From JAHJUB01 sp041653615 [NCBI: Candidatus Ratteibacteria bacterium] (GTDB taxonomy: Bacteria > Ratteibacteria > UBA8468 > MWAK01), in the NCBI GenBank assembly GCA_041653615.1, contig JBAZEZ010000003.1, positions 1 to 64,000 on the forward strand: 64,000 bases of DNA, in the 5' to 3' direction. How positions within the stretch are numbered: the first letter of the stretch is position 1; each line of letters begins with the position of its first letter. This document shows positions 32,117 through 40,545 of this stretch, in pieces. The position numbers and the translations under genes are program-made. The notes under the pieces were generated by a model, which did not search any database, was not told the DNA's origin, and saw only the letters and a program-made list of their open reading frames with translations.

Positions 32117-33631
32117 ATGGAAATCTATCCCTCTTTTAAGGAGTTTGAGCGCTTGGCGAAAGAAGCCAATTTTATCCCGGTTTCCTGCGAGATTTTAGCT
32201 GATTTGGAAACGCCGGTTTCCGCCTATTTTAAGGTGGTGGGCGTTCAGCCCGGTTTTCTGCTGGAAAGCGCTGAAGGCGGTGAGCGCTTTGGCCGTTATT
32301 CATTTCTGGGGACCGATCCGAGCGCGATTATTCGCACCAAAGGGAATCGGATTGAAATTGAAACGGGAACCGCAAAAGAAGTAAAGGAAGAAAACCCATT
32401 TCCGTTTTTGCGTAAGTACCTTGCCGGGTTTAAGGTGGCTGTTGACCCGACGCTTCCCCGTTTTTCCGGCGGATTGGTCGGCTATTTTTCCTACGACGTT
32501 GTTCGATTTTTCGAGAACCTGCCGGACATTAAAGAAGATGACCAAAAATTGCCGGATATGCAGTTATTTCTGGCCGATACTATCCTTGCTTTTGATCATT
32601 TCCGGCACCGGCTTAAAATTATAACGCACGCTCGTCCCGAAAATGGTTCCGAGAAAGCTTATGAGGGCGCGAAAAGAAGGATAAAGGAAATAATCAGTCG
32701 TCTGCGCAGTAATGTATCGGTTGGACAGGCGTCCGCCCGCGCTAAAGACGCGGTGGACGAACTTTCAGGTTCGCCAACGGGAAAATTTCAGTTTCAGAGT
32801 AATTTTAGCCGTCCGGAATTTGAAAACGCGGTTCTTAAAGCAAAAGAATATATTCAGAAAGGTGACGCGATTCAAATTGTTCTTTCCCAGCGGCTCCGCG
32901 TTGATTATCCGAAACCCGGGCCTGACCCTTTCGACCTCTATCGTGCTATTCGCGCCATAAATCCTTCCCCGTATCTTTATTATTTCAATTTCAGTGAAAC
33001 CATTTTAGTCGGTTCGTCTCCGGAAGTGATGGTACGCCTGGAAGAAGGTAAGGCTACTTTGAGGCCGATTGCCGGGACCAGGCCGCGGGGCCAAAATGAG
33101 CCGGAAGACCGGGAATTAGGAGAGGATTTAAAAAAAGACGAAAAAGAGAGGGCGGAGCACATTATGTTGGTTGATTTGGGCCGTAATGATTTAGGCCGGG
33201 TCTGCCAGCCCGGAACGGTTAAGGTAACCGAACTGATGGCGGTGGAAAAGTATTCACACGTAATGCACCTGGTGAGCAATATTACCGGTGACCTGCGGTC
33301 GGATAAGGATGCTTTTGATCTTTTCTCCGCCGTATTTCCGGCCGGCACTGTTTCCGGCGCGCCTAAAATTCGGGCGATGGAAATAATCGAAGAATTGGAA
33401 CCGGTTAAACGCGGTCTTTACGCCGGAGCGGTCGGTTATTTTGATTTTTCCGGAAACCTTGATACTTGTATTACCATCCGGACAGTCTGGATTGAAGACG
33501 GCAAGGCCTATCTTCAGGTGGGCGCCGGTATCGTGGCCGATTCGGTTCCGTCCAGGGAATATGAAGAAACGTTGAATAAAGGCCGGGCGTTTTTGGAGGC
33601 GCTCCGTCTGGCATCGTCGGGACTTTTATGA
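32117..33631 (+). CDS. trpE: anthranilate synthase component I
   Basis: 504 residues. With TrpG it makes anthranilate from chorismate and glutamine, the first step of tryptophan synthesis. The N-domain contains LLESAEGGERFGRYSFLG, the Trp-feedback motif region (LESA). The chorismate-binding domain has QIVLSQRL, LVGSSPEVMVRLE, RPIAGTRPRG, HIMLVDLGRNDLGRV and PAGTVSGAPKIRAMEIIEELE. The TVSGAP motif and the length favour TrpE over PabB. trpG follows after about 54 bases; no other trp genes are in the window. Confidence 0.95.
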   Translation: MEIYPSFKEFERLAKEANFIPVSCEILADLETPVSAYFKVVGVQPGFLLESAEGGERFGRYSFLGTDPSAIIRTKGNRIEIETGTAKEVKEENPFPFLRKYLAGFKVAVDPTLPRFSGGLVGYFSYDVVRFFENLPDIKEDDQKLPDMQLFLADTILAFDHFRHRLKIITHARPENGSEKAYEGAKRRIKEIISRLRSNVSVGQASARAKDAVDELSGSPTGKFQFQSNFSRPEFENAVLKAKEYIQKGDAIQIVLSQRLRVDYPKPGPDPFDLYRAIRAINPSPYLYYFNFSETILVGSSPEVMVRLEEGKATLRPIAGTRPRGQNEPEDRELGEDLKKDEKERAEHIMLVDLGRNDLGRVCQPGTVKVTELMAVEKYSHVMHLVSNITGDLRSDKDAFDLFSAVFPAGTVSGAPKIRAMEIIEELEPVKRGLYAGAVGYFDFSGNLDTCITIRTVWIEDGKAYLQVGAGIVADSVPSREYEETLNKGRAFLEALRLASSGLL

Positions 33632-33685
33632 TCGTGAATCGTGAACGGTGAACGGGAACAGACTAAAAATAATCTTGACAAAACT

Positions 33686-34255
33686 ATGGTTTTACTAATT
33701 GATAACTACGATTCTTTTACCTACAATATTTTTCAGGAGATTTCGGAATTGGGCGCCGAGGTTCGGGTTATCCGTAATGACCGGATTACGATTGACGGTG
33801 TTTTGCAGATGGCGCCGGAGAGGGTGGTGGTTTCACCGGGTCCGGGTCGACCGGAAAATGCCGGTATCTCGGTTTCTCTGATTAAGAAACTGGCGGGAAA
33901 GATTCCGGTTTTGGGGGTTTGTCTTGGTCACCAGGCGCTTGGATATGCGTATGGCGGCAAGATTATCGGAGCGAAGCGGTTGATGCACGGCAAGACTTCG
34001 CTGATTTTTCACGACGGTTCCGGAATTTTTACCGGAATTCCGAATCCTTTTGAAGCGACCCGCTACCATTCCTTGTTGGTTGAAAAGGCGACCCTTCCGG
34101 ATTCTTTTAAGATTATTGCCTGGACCGAAGATGGTGAGATTATGGGTTTGCAGGTGAAGGGTTTACCGCTTTTCGGTGTTCAGTTCCATCCGGAGTCAAT
34201 TCTGACCAAAGAGGGCATTAACATTCTGCGGAACTTCCTGAACTACGGTGAGTAG
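33686..34255 (+). CDS. trpG: anthranilate synthase component II (glutamine amidotransferase)
   Basis: 189 residues from the ATG at 33686 (VLLIDNYDSFTYNIFQ). It supplies ammonia from glutamine to TrpE. The class I amidotransferase triad is visible: Cys in LGVCLGHQALGYAYGG at about residue 79, and His/Glu in GVQFHPESILT at about 168-171. The upstream 45 bases of open frame (GTGAACGGTGAACGG...) belong to a GTGAAT repeat, so I do not count them as coding. It could equally serve PabB (as PabA), a common double role. Confidence 0.95.
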   Translation: MVLLIDNYDSFTYNIFQEISELGAEVRVIRNDRITIDGVLQMAPERVVVSPGPGRPENAGISVSLIKKLAGKIPVLGVCLGHQALGYAYGGKIIGAKRLMHGKTSLIFHDGSGIFTGIPNPFEATRYHSLLVEKATLPDSFKIIAWTEDGEIMGLQVKGLPLFGVQFHPESILTKEGINILRNFLNYGE

Positions 34256-34325
34256 TGAATTGTGAACGGTGAATGGCAACTGATTTAATGCTTGAATCTT
34301 TTACGATTCACTATTTACAGTTTTT
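34250..34325. terminator. GTGAAT-type inverted repeat, probable bidirectional terminator
   Basis: GTAGTGAATTGTGAAC near 34250 pairs with TTTACGATTCACTAT near 34300, followed by TTTACAGTTTTTTACTTTT. It sits between the convergent trpG and dnaJ genes; the T-run lies over the last codons of dnaJ. Similar GTGAATCGTGAACGG strings occur at 33631-33656, and TTTACGATTTGCTGTTCACTATTTAC at 3308. Confidence 0.5.
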
Positions 34326-35427
34326 TACTTTTCGGATAGGTACGCCGGGTAGTGCGTTTTTCAAAATCTTCCAACAGTCGGCGTTCTTCGGTGGTTAGGT
34401 TTATCGGTGTTTCAATCGTTATCCGCACTAACTGGTCTCCCCGTCCGTAACCGGAAATATTCGGCATACCTCTTCCGCGCAGGCGCAAAACGGTACCGGT
34501 TTGCGTTCCAACCGGTATTTTCATCCGGACATCTCCCTTGAGAGTCGGTACTTCTTTTTCTGTTCCGAGCGCTGCTTCGGTAAAGGTAATAAACTGTTCG
34601 TAAAGAAGGTTGTTTCCCTCCCGTCGGAACAAAGGGTCTTCTTCCACAAAAACGTTGAGGTAAAGGTTGCCGGCCGGACCCTTTTGAATCCCGACGTTAC
34701 CTTTGCCGTGGATACGCAGTTTTGACCCGTTTTCAATACCGGCCGGAATTGTTACCTGGAGACGTTCTTTTTCTCTCACCCTGCCTTTTCCGTTGCAGTC
34801 GCGGCAGGGTTTTTCAATAACTTCTCCGCCGCCGCCGCATCTCGGACAGGTTTGGCTGACAGAAAAGAAACCTTGATTGTGCCTGATCTGTCCGTCCCCG
34901 TCGCACTGGGGGCAGGGCCGCTTGCCGGTGCCGGCTGACGCACCGGTGCCCTTACAGGATTGGCAGGTGGTCAGCCGCGTCAGCGATACTTCTTTCTTAA
35001 CACCTTCCGCGGCTTCTTTTAGCGGGATGCTGACTGAAGCTTCTATGTCTTCCCCGCGAAAAACCTGTTCCCGCTGTCTGGAACCGGTTCCGGACGCCCC
35101 GCGAAAAAAACTGAAGAGGTCGTCAATGGAACCGCCGCCAAAAATATCTCCAAAGTCTTGTTGGACCCGGCCCCAATCATCGGTTGGGTTGAAGCCGCTG
35201 TTTTCAATTCCCGGAAAACCGAATTGGTCGTAAGTGGCGCGTTTCTGGGAATCGCTCAAGACTTCGTAAGATTCGGTTGCTTCCCGGAATTTTCCCTCCG
35301 CTTCTTTGTTGCCGGGATTCCGGTCGGGGTGAAACTGGAGCGCCAGTTTTCGGTAGGCTTCCTTGATATCGTCGTTGCTGGCGTCTTTCTTGACGCCTAA
35401 AACTTCATAGTAATCTCTCTTGGCCAT
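34315..35427 (-). CDS. dnaJ: chaperone protein DnaJ
   Basis: 370-residue Hsp40 co-chaperone of DnaK. The J domain is at 1-70 with HPD in [11 protein letters not shown], and a Gly/Phe region follows at about 80-115 ([15 protein letters not shown]). The zinc domain at about 150-230 carries four CxxCxGxG-type repeats ([32 protein letters not shown]), then the C-terminal substrate domains, with a Lys-rich end. dnaK and grpE are not adjacent. No CIRCE element was seen upstream. It ends on the convergent repeat shared with trpG. Confidence 0.97.
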   Translation of the reverse strand: MAKRDYYEVLGVKKDASNDDIKEAYRKLALQFHPDRNPGNKEAEGKFREATESYEVLSDSQKRATYDQFGFPGIENSGFNPTDDWGRVQQDFGDIFGGGSIDDLFSFFRGASGTGSRQREQVFRGEDIEASVSIPLKEAAEGVKKEVSLTRLTTCQSCKGTGASAGTGKRPCPQCDGDGQIRHNQGFFSVSQTCPRCGGGGEVIEKPCRDCNGKGRVREKERLQVTIPAGIENGSKLRIHGKGNVGIQKGPAGNLYLNVFVEEDPLFRREGNNLLYEQFITFTEAALGTEKEVPTLKGDVRMKIPVGTQTGTVLRLRGRGMPNISGYGRGDQLVRITIETPINLTTEERRLLEDFEKRTTRRTYPKSKKL

Positions 35428-35507
35428 CGTGTTATACCATGAAAAACGTAGCGCGATCCTTTTCGGGTCGCTAATGTACAGGAGGGGTTTGTTATTCTTA
35501 TTATAGT

Positions 35508-35536
35508 ATTTTACCCTATTCGCGTATTTTTTTCAA
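35508..35536 (-). promoter_or_regulatory. dnaJ promoter
   Basis: On the minus strand: TTGAAA (35536-35531), a 17-base spacer and TAAAAT (35513-35508), about 80 bases before dnaJ. The leader carries a TAGCGACC...GGATCGCGCTA hairpin near 35445-35470. No CIRCE-like TTAGCACTC repeat is present. Confidence 0.55.
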
Positions 35537-35621
35537 TTTCACAACAAGGTTTAAGGAGTTTCCATGTTTTACGATTTTTGCCGCAGATTGAGAGGGTGGT
35601 TTCCCGGATTTGCGAGCGCAT

Positions 35622-35650
35622 TTGACCTTAATGTATTTTTGATTTAAAAT
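35622..35650 (+). promoter_or_regulatory. promoter of the arsenic/thiol operon
   Basis: TTGACC at 35622-35627, a 17-base spacer and TAAAAT at 35645-35650, about 34 bases before the permease start. Confidence 0.65.
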
Positions 35651-35658
35651 ATAGCCAG

Positions 35659-35674
35659 ATAACAATATGGTTAT
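35659..35674. promoter_or_regulatory. probable ArsR operator
   Basis: ATAAC-AATATG-GTTAT, a perfect 5-base inverted repeat, covers the predicted transcription start directly after the -10. An A/T-rich palindrome at this place suits repression by the ArsR-family protein encoded second in the operon. Confidence 0.5.
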
Positions 35675-35683
35675 ATTAATGCT

Positions 35684-36652
35684 ATGAATATCTTTCTCCC
35701 CCTAAAAATTCTGGCTGATTGGTTTACCTTTCAAGTTTTTCGGGTTCCCCGTGAAACCCTGGCCGCGGAAGCCGTGAATTTTTTCATCTTTGATACGGTC
35801 AAAATCTTTATACTTCTCCTGGTAATCATTTTCACGGTGTCAATTATCCGTTCATTTTTGCCGCCGGAAAGAGTACGGGCAATTCTACTGCGTAAGAATA
35901 AATATGCCGGTAACGTCCTGGCCTCTCTGTTAGGTATTATCACCCCGTTTTGCACCTGCAGCGCCATTCCGCTCTTCCTGGGGTTCGTGGAAGCCGGCGT
36001 GCCGCTTGGAGTTACCTTTTCCTTCTTGGTTTCTTCCCCGATGATTAACGAGGTGGCTTTAATTATGCTGGCGGGAATGTTCGGTTGGAAAATCGCCCTG
36101 GTCTATATTGTGAGCGGTTTGATAATCGCTATTGTTTCCGGGATTATTATCGGTTCCCTGAGAGTTGAAAATTTGTTGGAGGATTTTGTTTTACAAAATA
36201 AGATAGACGCTTCTTATTTCGGCACAAAATTATCGTGGCCGGAAAGAATGGCATACGCTAAAAGCTATACCGGTGATATTCTAAAAAAAGTTTGGCCTTA
36301 CGTGTTGGTTGGAATCGGGGTAGGCGCCTGGATACACGGTTACGTGCCGGCCAATTTTTTGGCAAAGTTTGCCGGGGCCGGGAAATGGTACGCGGTGCCG
36401 CTGGCAACGCTTATCGGAATTCCGCTTTACTCCAACGCGGCCGGCATAATTCCGCTGGTCAGCGCTTTGACGGAAAAAGGGGTTAGCCTGGGAACCGTTC
36501 TCGCTTTCATGATGGCGGTCACTGGGTTGTCCCTGCCTGAATTTTTGATTCTGCGGCGGGTAATGAAAGCGAAACTCGTTTTTATCTTTGCCGGCATTGT
36601 GGGTGTCGGAATTATTTTTACCGGTTATTTGTTTAACCTGATATTAAAATGA
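35684..36652 (+). CDS. YraQ/ArsP-family permease
   Basis: 322 residues with about eight membrane segments, of the UPF0718 permease family that includes ArsP, an exporter of trivalent organoarsenicals. The N-terminal half carries ITPFCTCSAIPLFLGFVEAGVPLGVTFSFLVSSPMINEVALIML at about residues 85-128, with the conserved C-x-C-S. The second half repeats the pattern (IGIPLYSNAAGIIPLVSALTEKGVSLGTVLAFMMAVTGLSLPEFLILRR). It begins an operon with arsR, thioredoxins, ccdA and acr3, and overlaps arsR by four bases. Substrate (arsenical or thiol-bound metal) is inferred from these neighbours. Confidence 0.85.
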   Translation: MNIFLPLKILADWFTFQVFRVPRETLAAEAVNFFIFDTVKIFILLLVIIFTVSIIRSFLPPERVRAILLRKNKYAGNVLASLLGIITPFCTCSAIPLFLGFVEAGVPLGVTFSFLVSSPMINEVALIMLAGMFGWKIALVYIVSGLIIAIVSGIIIGSLRVENLLEDFVLQNKIDASYFGTKLSWPERMAYAKSYTGDILKKVWPYVLVGIGVGAWIHGYVPANFLAKFAGAGKWYAVPLATLIGIPLYSNAAGIIPLVSALTEKGVSLGTVLAFMMAVTGLSLPEFLILRRVMKAKLVFIFAGIVGVGIIFTGYLFNLILK

Positions 36653-37044
36653 ATAATTCCCTGAAAGAATTAACCGGTATTTTTAAAGCCCTGGGTGACC
36701 GGAACCGGTTTCGAATTGTCAAAATGCTGCAGAAGAGACCGCTTTGCGTCTGCGAAATCAGGGAAATTTTGGGTATCTCTCAGCCGGCTGTTTCCCGTCA
36801 TGTAAATATCCTGAAGAACGCCGGACTGATAGAGGATGAAAAGAACGGAGTCTGGAATAATTGTCGGCTTCCCGAAATCATTCAAAATGAATCGGTTGCC
36901 GCAATCCTAAAATACCTTGAATATCGCGGCAACAAAGACGGCCGAATAATTAGTGATTGCCGGAAAGCGTCTGGCGTTAATCGTAAAGATATTTGCGCCC
37001 GAAAGAAGAAAAGAGTTCCTTCTCCCCTGCGGGGAGAAGGTTAG
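36649..37044 (+). CDS. ArsR-family transcriptional repressor with a repeat-derived tail
   Basis: 131 residues. The winged helix is in the first 85 residues: LGDRNRFRIVKMLQKRPLCVCEIREILGISQPAVSRHVNILKNAGLIEDEKNGVWNNCRLP. CVCE in helix 3 is the classical As(III)/Sb(III) sensing ELCVCDL-type site, so it should leave DNA on binding arsenite. The C-terminus after about residue 105 is not conserved and ends KKRVPSPLRGEG, which is encoded by a CTCCCCTGCGGGGAG palindromic repeat. It probably controls the promoter at 35622. Confidence 0.92.
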   Translation: MNNSLKELTGIFKALGDRNRFRIVKMLQKRPLCVCEIREILGISQPAVSRHVNILKNAGLIEDEKNGVWNNCRLPEIIQNESVAAILKYLEYRGNKDGRIISDCRKASGVNRKDICARKKKRVPSPLRGEG

Positions 37045-37060
37045 GGTGAGAGAGAAGGGG
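37018..37060. repeat. PLRGEG-encoding palindromic repeat at the arsR 3' end
   Basis: TTCTCCCCTGCGGGGAGAAGG is a perfect hairpin core, followed by TTAGGGTGAGAGAGAAGGGGGGGG. It encodes the last codons and stop of arsR, and the same family (CTCCCC...GGGGAG with GGGTGAGGG ends) occurs as the insertion in rimO at 56071. Confidence 0.75.
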
Positions 37061-37068
37061 GGGGGAAG

Positions 37069-37299
37069 ATGAAGATTGAAATTCTCGGTTCTGGTTGCGC
37101 TAAATGCAAACAACTCAACGCTAGCGTAAAAACAGCCGTAAAAGAATTAGGATTGTCGGTTGAGGTTGTTAAGGTTACCGAGATTGCCAAAATCGTTGCT
37201 TACGGCGTGATGCTGACACCGGCCCTGGTAATTGACGGTAAAGTCAAATCAAGCGGCCGGAACCTGTCTGTTGCCGAAATCAAGAAAATTATTTCCTAA
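37069..37299 (+). CDS. small thioredoxin-fold protein
   Basis: 76 residues, the small CxxC 'redox-active disulfide' thioredoxin type. It starts MKIEILGSGCAKCKQLNASVK with the CAKC active site at residues 10-13 and has the cis-Pro in VMLTPALVIDGKVKSSGR at about residue 52. Proteins of this size regularly accompany YraQ/ArsP permeases. It should reduce or hand over thiol-bound substrate to the permease. It is preceded by a GGGGGAAG ribosome binding site derived partly from the repeat. Confidence 0.9.
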   Translation: MKIEILGSGCAKCKQLNASVKTAVKELGLSVEVVKVTEIAKIVAYGVMLTPALVIDGKVKSSGRNLSVAEIKKIIS

Positions 37300-37308
37300 G
37301 CAAGGGAG

Positions 37309-37893
37309 ATGATAATGTCGAAAAAAACTATCAGCAAAACAGTTTTTCTGGTTATTTTAGTTGTTATGTTTGCTTTGTTTATGTTACAGCAAAAAGGCAA
37401 GCAATCTGTTCCTGCGCCAAATGTTCCGGTGGTGGAAAAAACAGAGGCGGCCATATCCGGGTTTCGCCGAGGCGAGCTTCGTCCAGACGAGCCGAACTTG
37501 CTTTCTTCGGCTCAAGATATAAGCAAGAGCGAAAAGAAATTACCTGCCCAAAGCAGCACCGTTAAGGTAAAAGAAAAGCAGGTAGGTCCTGCGCCGAATC
37601 AAAAATTACCCCGCCTGGTTGACTTGGGTGCCAAAACGTGCGTTCCCTGTAAGATGATGGCGCCTATCCTGGAAGAATTGCGGAACGAATACAAAGGGAA
37701 ACTACAGGTTGAATTTATTGACGTGTGGGAAAATCAATCAGCCGGAGACCATTATAAAATACGGTTTATTCCCACCCAGATTTTCTTTGACCCGTCCGGA
37801 AAGGAGTTATTTCGCCATGTAGGTTTTATGAGCAAAGAAGACATTTTGTTTAAATGGTGGGAACGGGGTCTTAATCTAATTGCCGAACATTGA
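37309..37893 (+). CDS. membrane-anchored thioredoxin
   Basis: 194 residues. A membrane segment lies at about 11-27 (VFLVILVVMFALFML), then a linker to about 100, then a thioredoxin domain: LVDLGAKTCVPCKMMAPILEELRNEYKGKLQVEFIDV with CVPC at about residues 110-113, and the cis-Pro in FIPTQIFFDPSGKELFRHVGF. It acts in the periplasm and is probably the electron acceptor of the CcdA protein encoded next. CVPC differs from the usual CGPC. The linker contains EAAISGFRRGELRPDEPNL, which I do not recognise. Confidence 0.88.
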   Translation: MIMSKKTISKTVFLVILVVMFALFMLQQKGKQSVPAPNVPVVEKTEAAISGFRRGELRPDEPNLLSSAQDISKSEKKLPAQSSTVKVKEKQVGPAPNQKLPRLVDLGAKTCVPCKMMAPILEELRNEYKGKLQVEFIDVWENQSAGDHYKIRFIPTQIFFDPSGKELFRHVGFMSKEDILFKWWERGLNLIAEH

Positions 37894-37897
37894 TACA

Positions 37898-38599
37898 ATG
37901 TACGCGCTTTTTAATTATCTGGCGCACGCAATTGAAGGGACTCCTTTAATTGCTGTTTCTGCCTCTATCGCGTGGGGTATCTTAAGCATTCTTCTTAGTC
38001 CCTGCCATCTGGCAAGTATTCCACTTATCGTAGGATTTATTAATGGGCAGGGAAAGATATCTACCAGAAGGGCGTTTTCCGTATCCGTTATTTTTGCTTC
38101 CGGAATCCTTCTGTCGATAGCGCTTGTCGGGGTAATTACGGCCGCAGCGGGAAGAATGTTGGGCGATGTCGGCAGGTTTGGAAATTACTTCGTCGCAGTT
38201 ATCTTTTTCATCTTCGGTTTGCATCTGATCGGCGTCATCCCGCTGTCATTTTCCGGCCCGGGGCAAATTGCCATGAAGCGAAAGGGGACGGCGGCGGCGT
38301 TTATCCTGGGGCTTGTTTTCGGAATTGCGTTGGGTCCGTGCACTTTTGCCTATATGGCTCCCATGCTTACGGTTGCCTTCAAGCTGTCGGCAACCAACCT
38401 GGTTTACGGTTTGTTATTGTTTCTTTCGTACGGGGTAGGACATTGTTCGGTAATTATTTTTGCCGGAACTTTTACGGAGGTTGTCCAATATTACCTCAAT
38501 TGGAGTGAGAAGTCAAAAGGAGCAATAATTTTGAAAAAAATCTGCGGCTTACTGGTTGTTCTGGGTGGTGTATATATGCTTTATACTATACGGAGATAA
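37898..38599 (+). CDS. CcdA/DsbD-type thiol-electron transporter
   Basis: 233 residues from the ATG four bases after the thioredoxin stop. Six membrane segments carry the two functional Cys: SIAWGILSILLSPCHLASIPLIVGFING at about residues 26-53 (C in SPCHLAS) and LVFGIALGPCTFAYMAPML at about 138-156. It moves electrons from cytosolic thioredoxin across the membrane to the anchored thioredoxin encoded upstream. In this operon it most likely keeps periplasmic thiols reduced during arsenic stress. Confidence 0.9.
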   Translation: MYALFNYLAHAIEGTPLIAVSASIAWGILSILLSPCHLASIPLIVGFINGQGKISTRRAFSVSVIFASGILLSIALVGVITAAAGRMLGDVGRFGNYFVAVIFFIFGLHLIGVIPLSFSGPGQIAMKRKGTAAAFILGLVFGIALGPCTFAYMAPMLTVAFKLSATNLVYGLLLFLSYGVGHCSVIIFAGTFTEVVQYYLNWSEKSKGAIILKKICGLLVVLGGVYMLYTIRR

Positions 38600-38602
38600 C
38601 TA

Positions 38603-39655
38603 ATGATGAAAGAATCAATTACGAAAAAGTTGTTGTTTTTGGACCGTTATTTGACGCTATGGATTTTTTCGGCCTTGATTTTCGGGGTCAGCCTGGGGTA
38701 TTTCATCCCATCCATTGCTGGTTTTTGGGACCGGTTTACTTTCGGCACTACCAATGTCCCCATCGCCATCGGCCTGATTTTGATGATGTATCCTCCGCTG
38801 GCTAAAGTCAAATACGAAGAACTCGGTGATGTTTTCAAAGACTGGAAAATATTGGGTATTTCCCTTTTGCAGAACTGGGTAATCGGTCCGATCTTGATGT
38901 TTTTTCTGGCGATCGTTTTTCTGCGGGGATATCCGGAATATATGGTCGGGCTGATTATGATCGGGCTGGCCCGCTGTATTGCCATGGTAATTGTCTGGAA
39001 CGACCTGGCGCAAGGCGACACTGAATACGCGGCCGGACTGGTGGCGTTTAACAGTATTTTTCAGGTGTTGTTCTATTCTGTCTTTGCCTGGATATTTATC
39101 ACTAAATTACCGCCGTTGTTCGGCCTCAAGGGAATTGCCGTGAACATTACCATCGGGCAAATCGCCAAGAGTGTTTTTATCTATCTCGGCATTCCTTTCC
39201 TGGCGGGACTTGTTACGCGTTTTGGGTTGCTTAAGTTTAAGAGTAAAGAATGGTATCATACCAAATTTATCCCCAGGATAAGCCCGCTTACTCTGATTGC
39301 GCTTCTTTTTACCATTGTGGTTATGTTCAGTCTGAAAGGCGGGTATATCGTAAAAATTCCGCTGGATGTTGTCCGGATTGCCATTCCGTTGTTGATTTAC
39401 TTTGTGGTAATGTTCCTGGTGAGTTTTTACCTGGGCAGGCGATTTAAAGCCGGTTACGCTAAAACCACTACGCTGGCTTTTACCGCCGCGAGTAATAATT
39501 TTGAATTGGCGATAGCGATGGCGGTGGCCGTTTTCGGAATTAATTCAGGCGCTGCTTTCGCGGCGGTAATCGGTCCGCTGGTGGAAGTGCCGGTGATGGT
39601 CGGGTTGGTCGGTGTTGCTTTACGCCTTAAAAACATGCGTCAGGCCCCGGCCTGA
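38603..39655 (+). CDS. acr3: arsenite efflux transporter, ACR3 family
   Basis: 350 residues with ten membrane segments, an arsenite/H+ antiporter of the inner membrane. Family signatures are [74 protein letters not shown] with the essential Cys in ARCIAMV at about residue 128, and [38 protein letters not shown]. It is the last gene of the operon, and its 3' end overlaps the convergent FNT gene by 36 bases. Confidence 0.96.
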   Translation: MMKESITKKLLFLDRYLTLWIFSALIFGVSLGYFIPSIAGFWDRFTFGTTNVPIAIGLILMMYPPLAKVKYEELGDVFKDWKILGISLLQNWVIGPILMFFLAIVFLRGYPEYMVGLIMIGLARCIAMVIVWNDLAQGDTEYAAGLVAFNSIFQVLFYSVFAWIFITKLPPLFGLKGIAVNITIGQIAKSVFIYLGIPFLAGLVTRFGLLKFKSKEWYHTKFIPRISPLTLIALLFTIVVMFSLKGGYIVKIPLDVVRIAIPLLIYFVVMFLVSFYLGRRFKAGYAKTTTLAFTAASNNFELAIAMAVAVFGINSGAAFAAVIGPLVEVPVMVGLVGVALRLKNMRQAPA

Positions 39656-40423
39656 TTTGGGATGAAGCAGGACAATCATTAATCCGCCTACAATGTTGCC
39701 GATGGTTACCGGGATGAGGTTTCTGAATATTTCCCAAAAACGCGAAAAGAATTGTCCGCTGGCCATAAGTCCGGCCGGGATGAAGTACATGTTGGCAATG
39801 GAGTGTTCGTATCCTGAGGCGACAAACACCATAATGGGAAAATAGATTCCGAATATTTTACCGGCTATGGTCTTTGAAGATAAACACATAATTACTGCCA
39901 GGCAGACCAGCATATTACAGAGTATTCCCCGGTAGAAACCCTGGAAGAAGGTCAGGGAAATTTTACTCTCGGCAATTCTTGCCGCGATGTTGCCGGCGGT
40001 GCTGGTTAAAGCGTTGGTTTGTAATAATCCGGAACTGAATACCAGGTAGGCCAGAAGCAATCCGCCGATAAAGTTGCCCAGGTAAACCACCAACCAGTTT
40101 CTCAACATTTTTGAAACGCCGTATTTTTTGCCGAGCAAACCGATTACCATCAGGATGTTACCGGTGAAAAGTTCTGCGCCGGGAATGAGAACCAGCATTA
40201 AACCCACGCTAAAGACGGTACCCGCCAGAAATTTTCCGAATCCCGGGTCAAGCGTTCCGCCGCTCAGGACGGCGGTAGCCGCCGCCGCTCCGAATCCGAT
40301 GTAAATACCGGCCAGAATTCCGTAAACAAAGAGGTCAAAAAGGGAAGAAGTCGCTTTTACTTCCCCGATTGCAATCAACGACCGGGATACTTCCTTCGGT
40401 TGCAAAAACAGGTTTTCACTCAT
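39620..40423 (-). CDS. formate/nitrite transporter (FocA/NirC) family channel
   Basis: 267 residues with six membrane segments. FNT signatures are [19 protein letters not shown] at about residues 34-52 and [13 protein letters not shown] at about 88-100. The second half has [51 protein letters not shown]. The central His that gates FNT pores is in GYEHSIANM. It could move formate, nitrite or hydrosulfide; the sequence does not decide. It is convergent with acr3 (36-base overlap). Confidence 0.93.
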   Translation of the reverse strand: MSENLFLQPKEVSRSLIAIGEVKATSSLFDLFVYGILAGIYIGFGAAAATAVLSGGTLDPGFGKFLAGTVFSVGLMLVLIPGAELFTGNILMVIGLLGKKYGVSKMLRNWLVVYLGNFIGGLLLAYLVFSSGLLQTNALTSTAGNIAARIAESKISLTFFQGFYRGILCNMLVCLAVIMCLSSKTIAGKIFGIYFPIMVFVASGYEHSIANMYFIPAGLMASGQFFSRFWEIFRNLIPVTIGNIVGGLMIVLLHPKSGRGLTHVFKA

Positions 40424-40516
40424 AATTCATACCTACGTGTCATTTCGGAGAACGTTTTTTGCGCGGGTTCCTTATCTGATGTTCCGGATAGGGCGCGGTA
40501 ATCTCACGTTTTCATA

Positions 40517-40545
40517 ATTATAACTCGTGCCCGGAAAAAAATCAA
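40517..40545 (-). promoter_or_regulatory. promoter of the FNT channel gene
   Basis: On the minus strand: TTGATT (40545-40540), exactly 17 bases of spacer and TATAAT (40522-40517). It overlaps the last codon region of the upstream lipoprotein gene, so FNT can be expressed on its own. Confidence 0.7.

Noticed and set aside
33641-33685. 15-codon upstream extension of trpG
   Set aside because: It is encoded by GTGAACGGTGAACGG repeat sequence, and the family N-terminus begins at the ATG at 33686.
35428-35480. CIRCE heat-shock operator before dnaJ
   Set aside because: No TTAGCACTC-N9-GAGTGCTAA or near match; only a different short hairpin in the leader.
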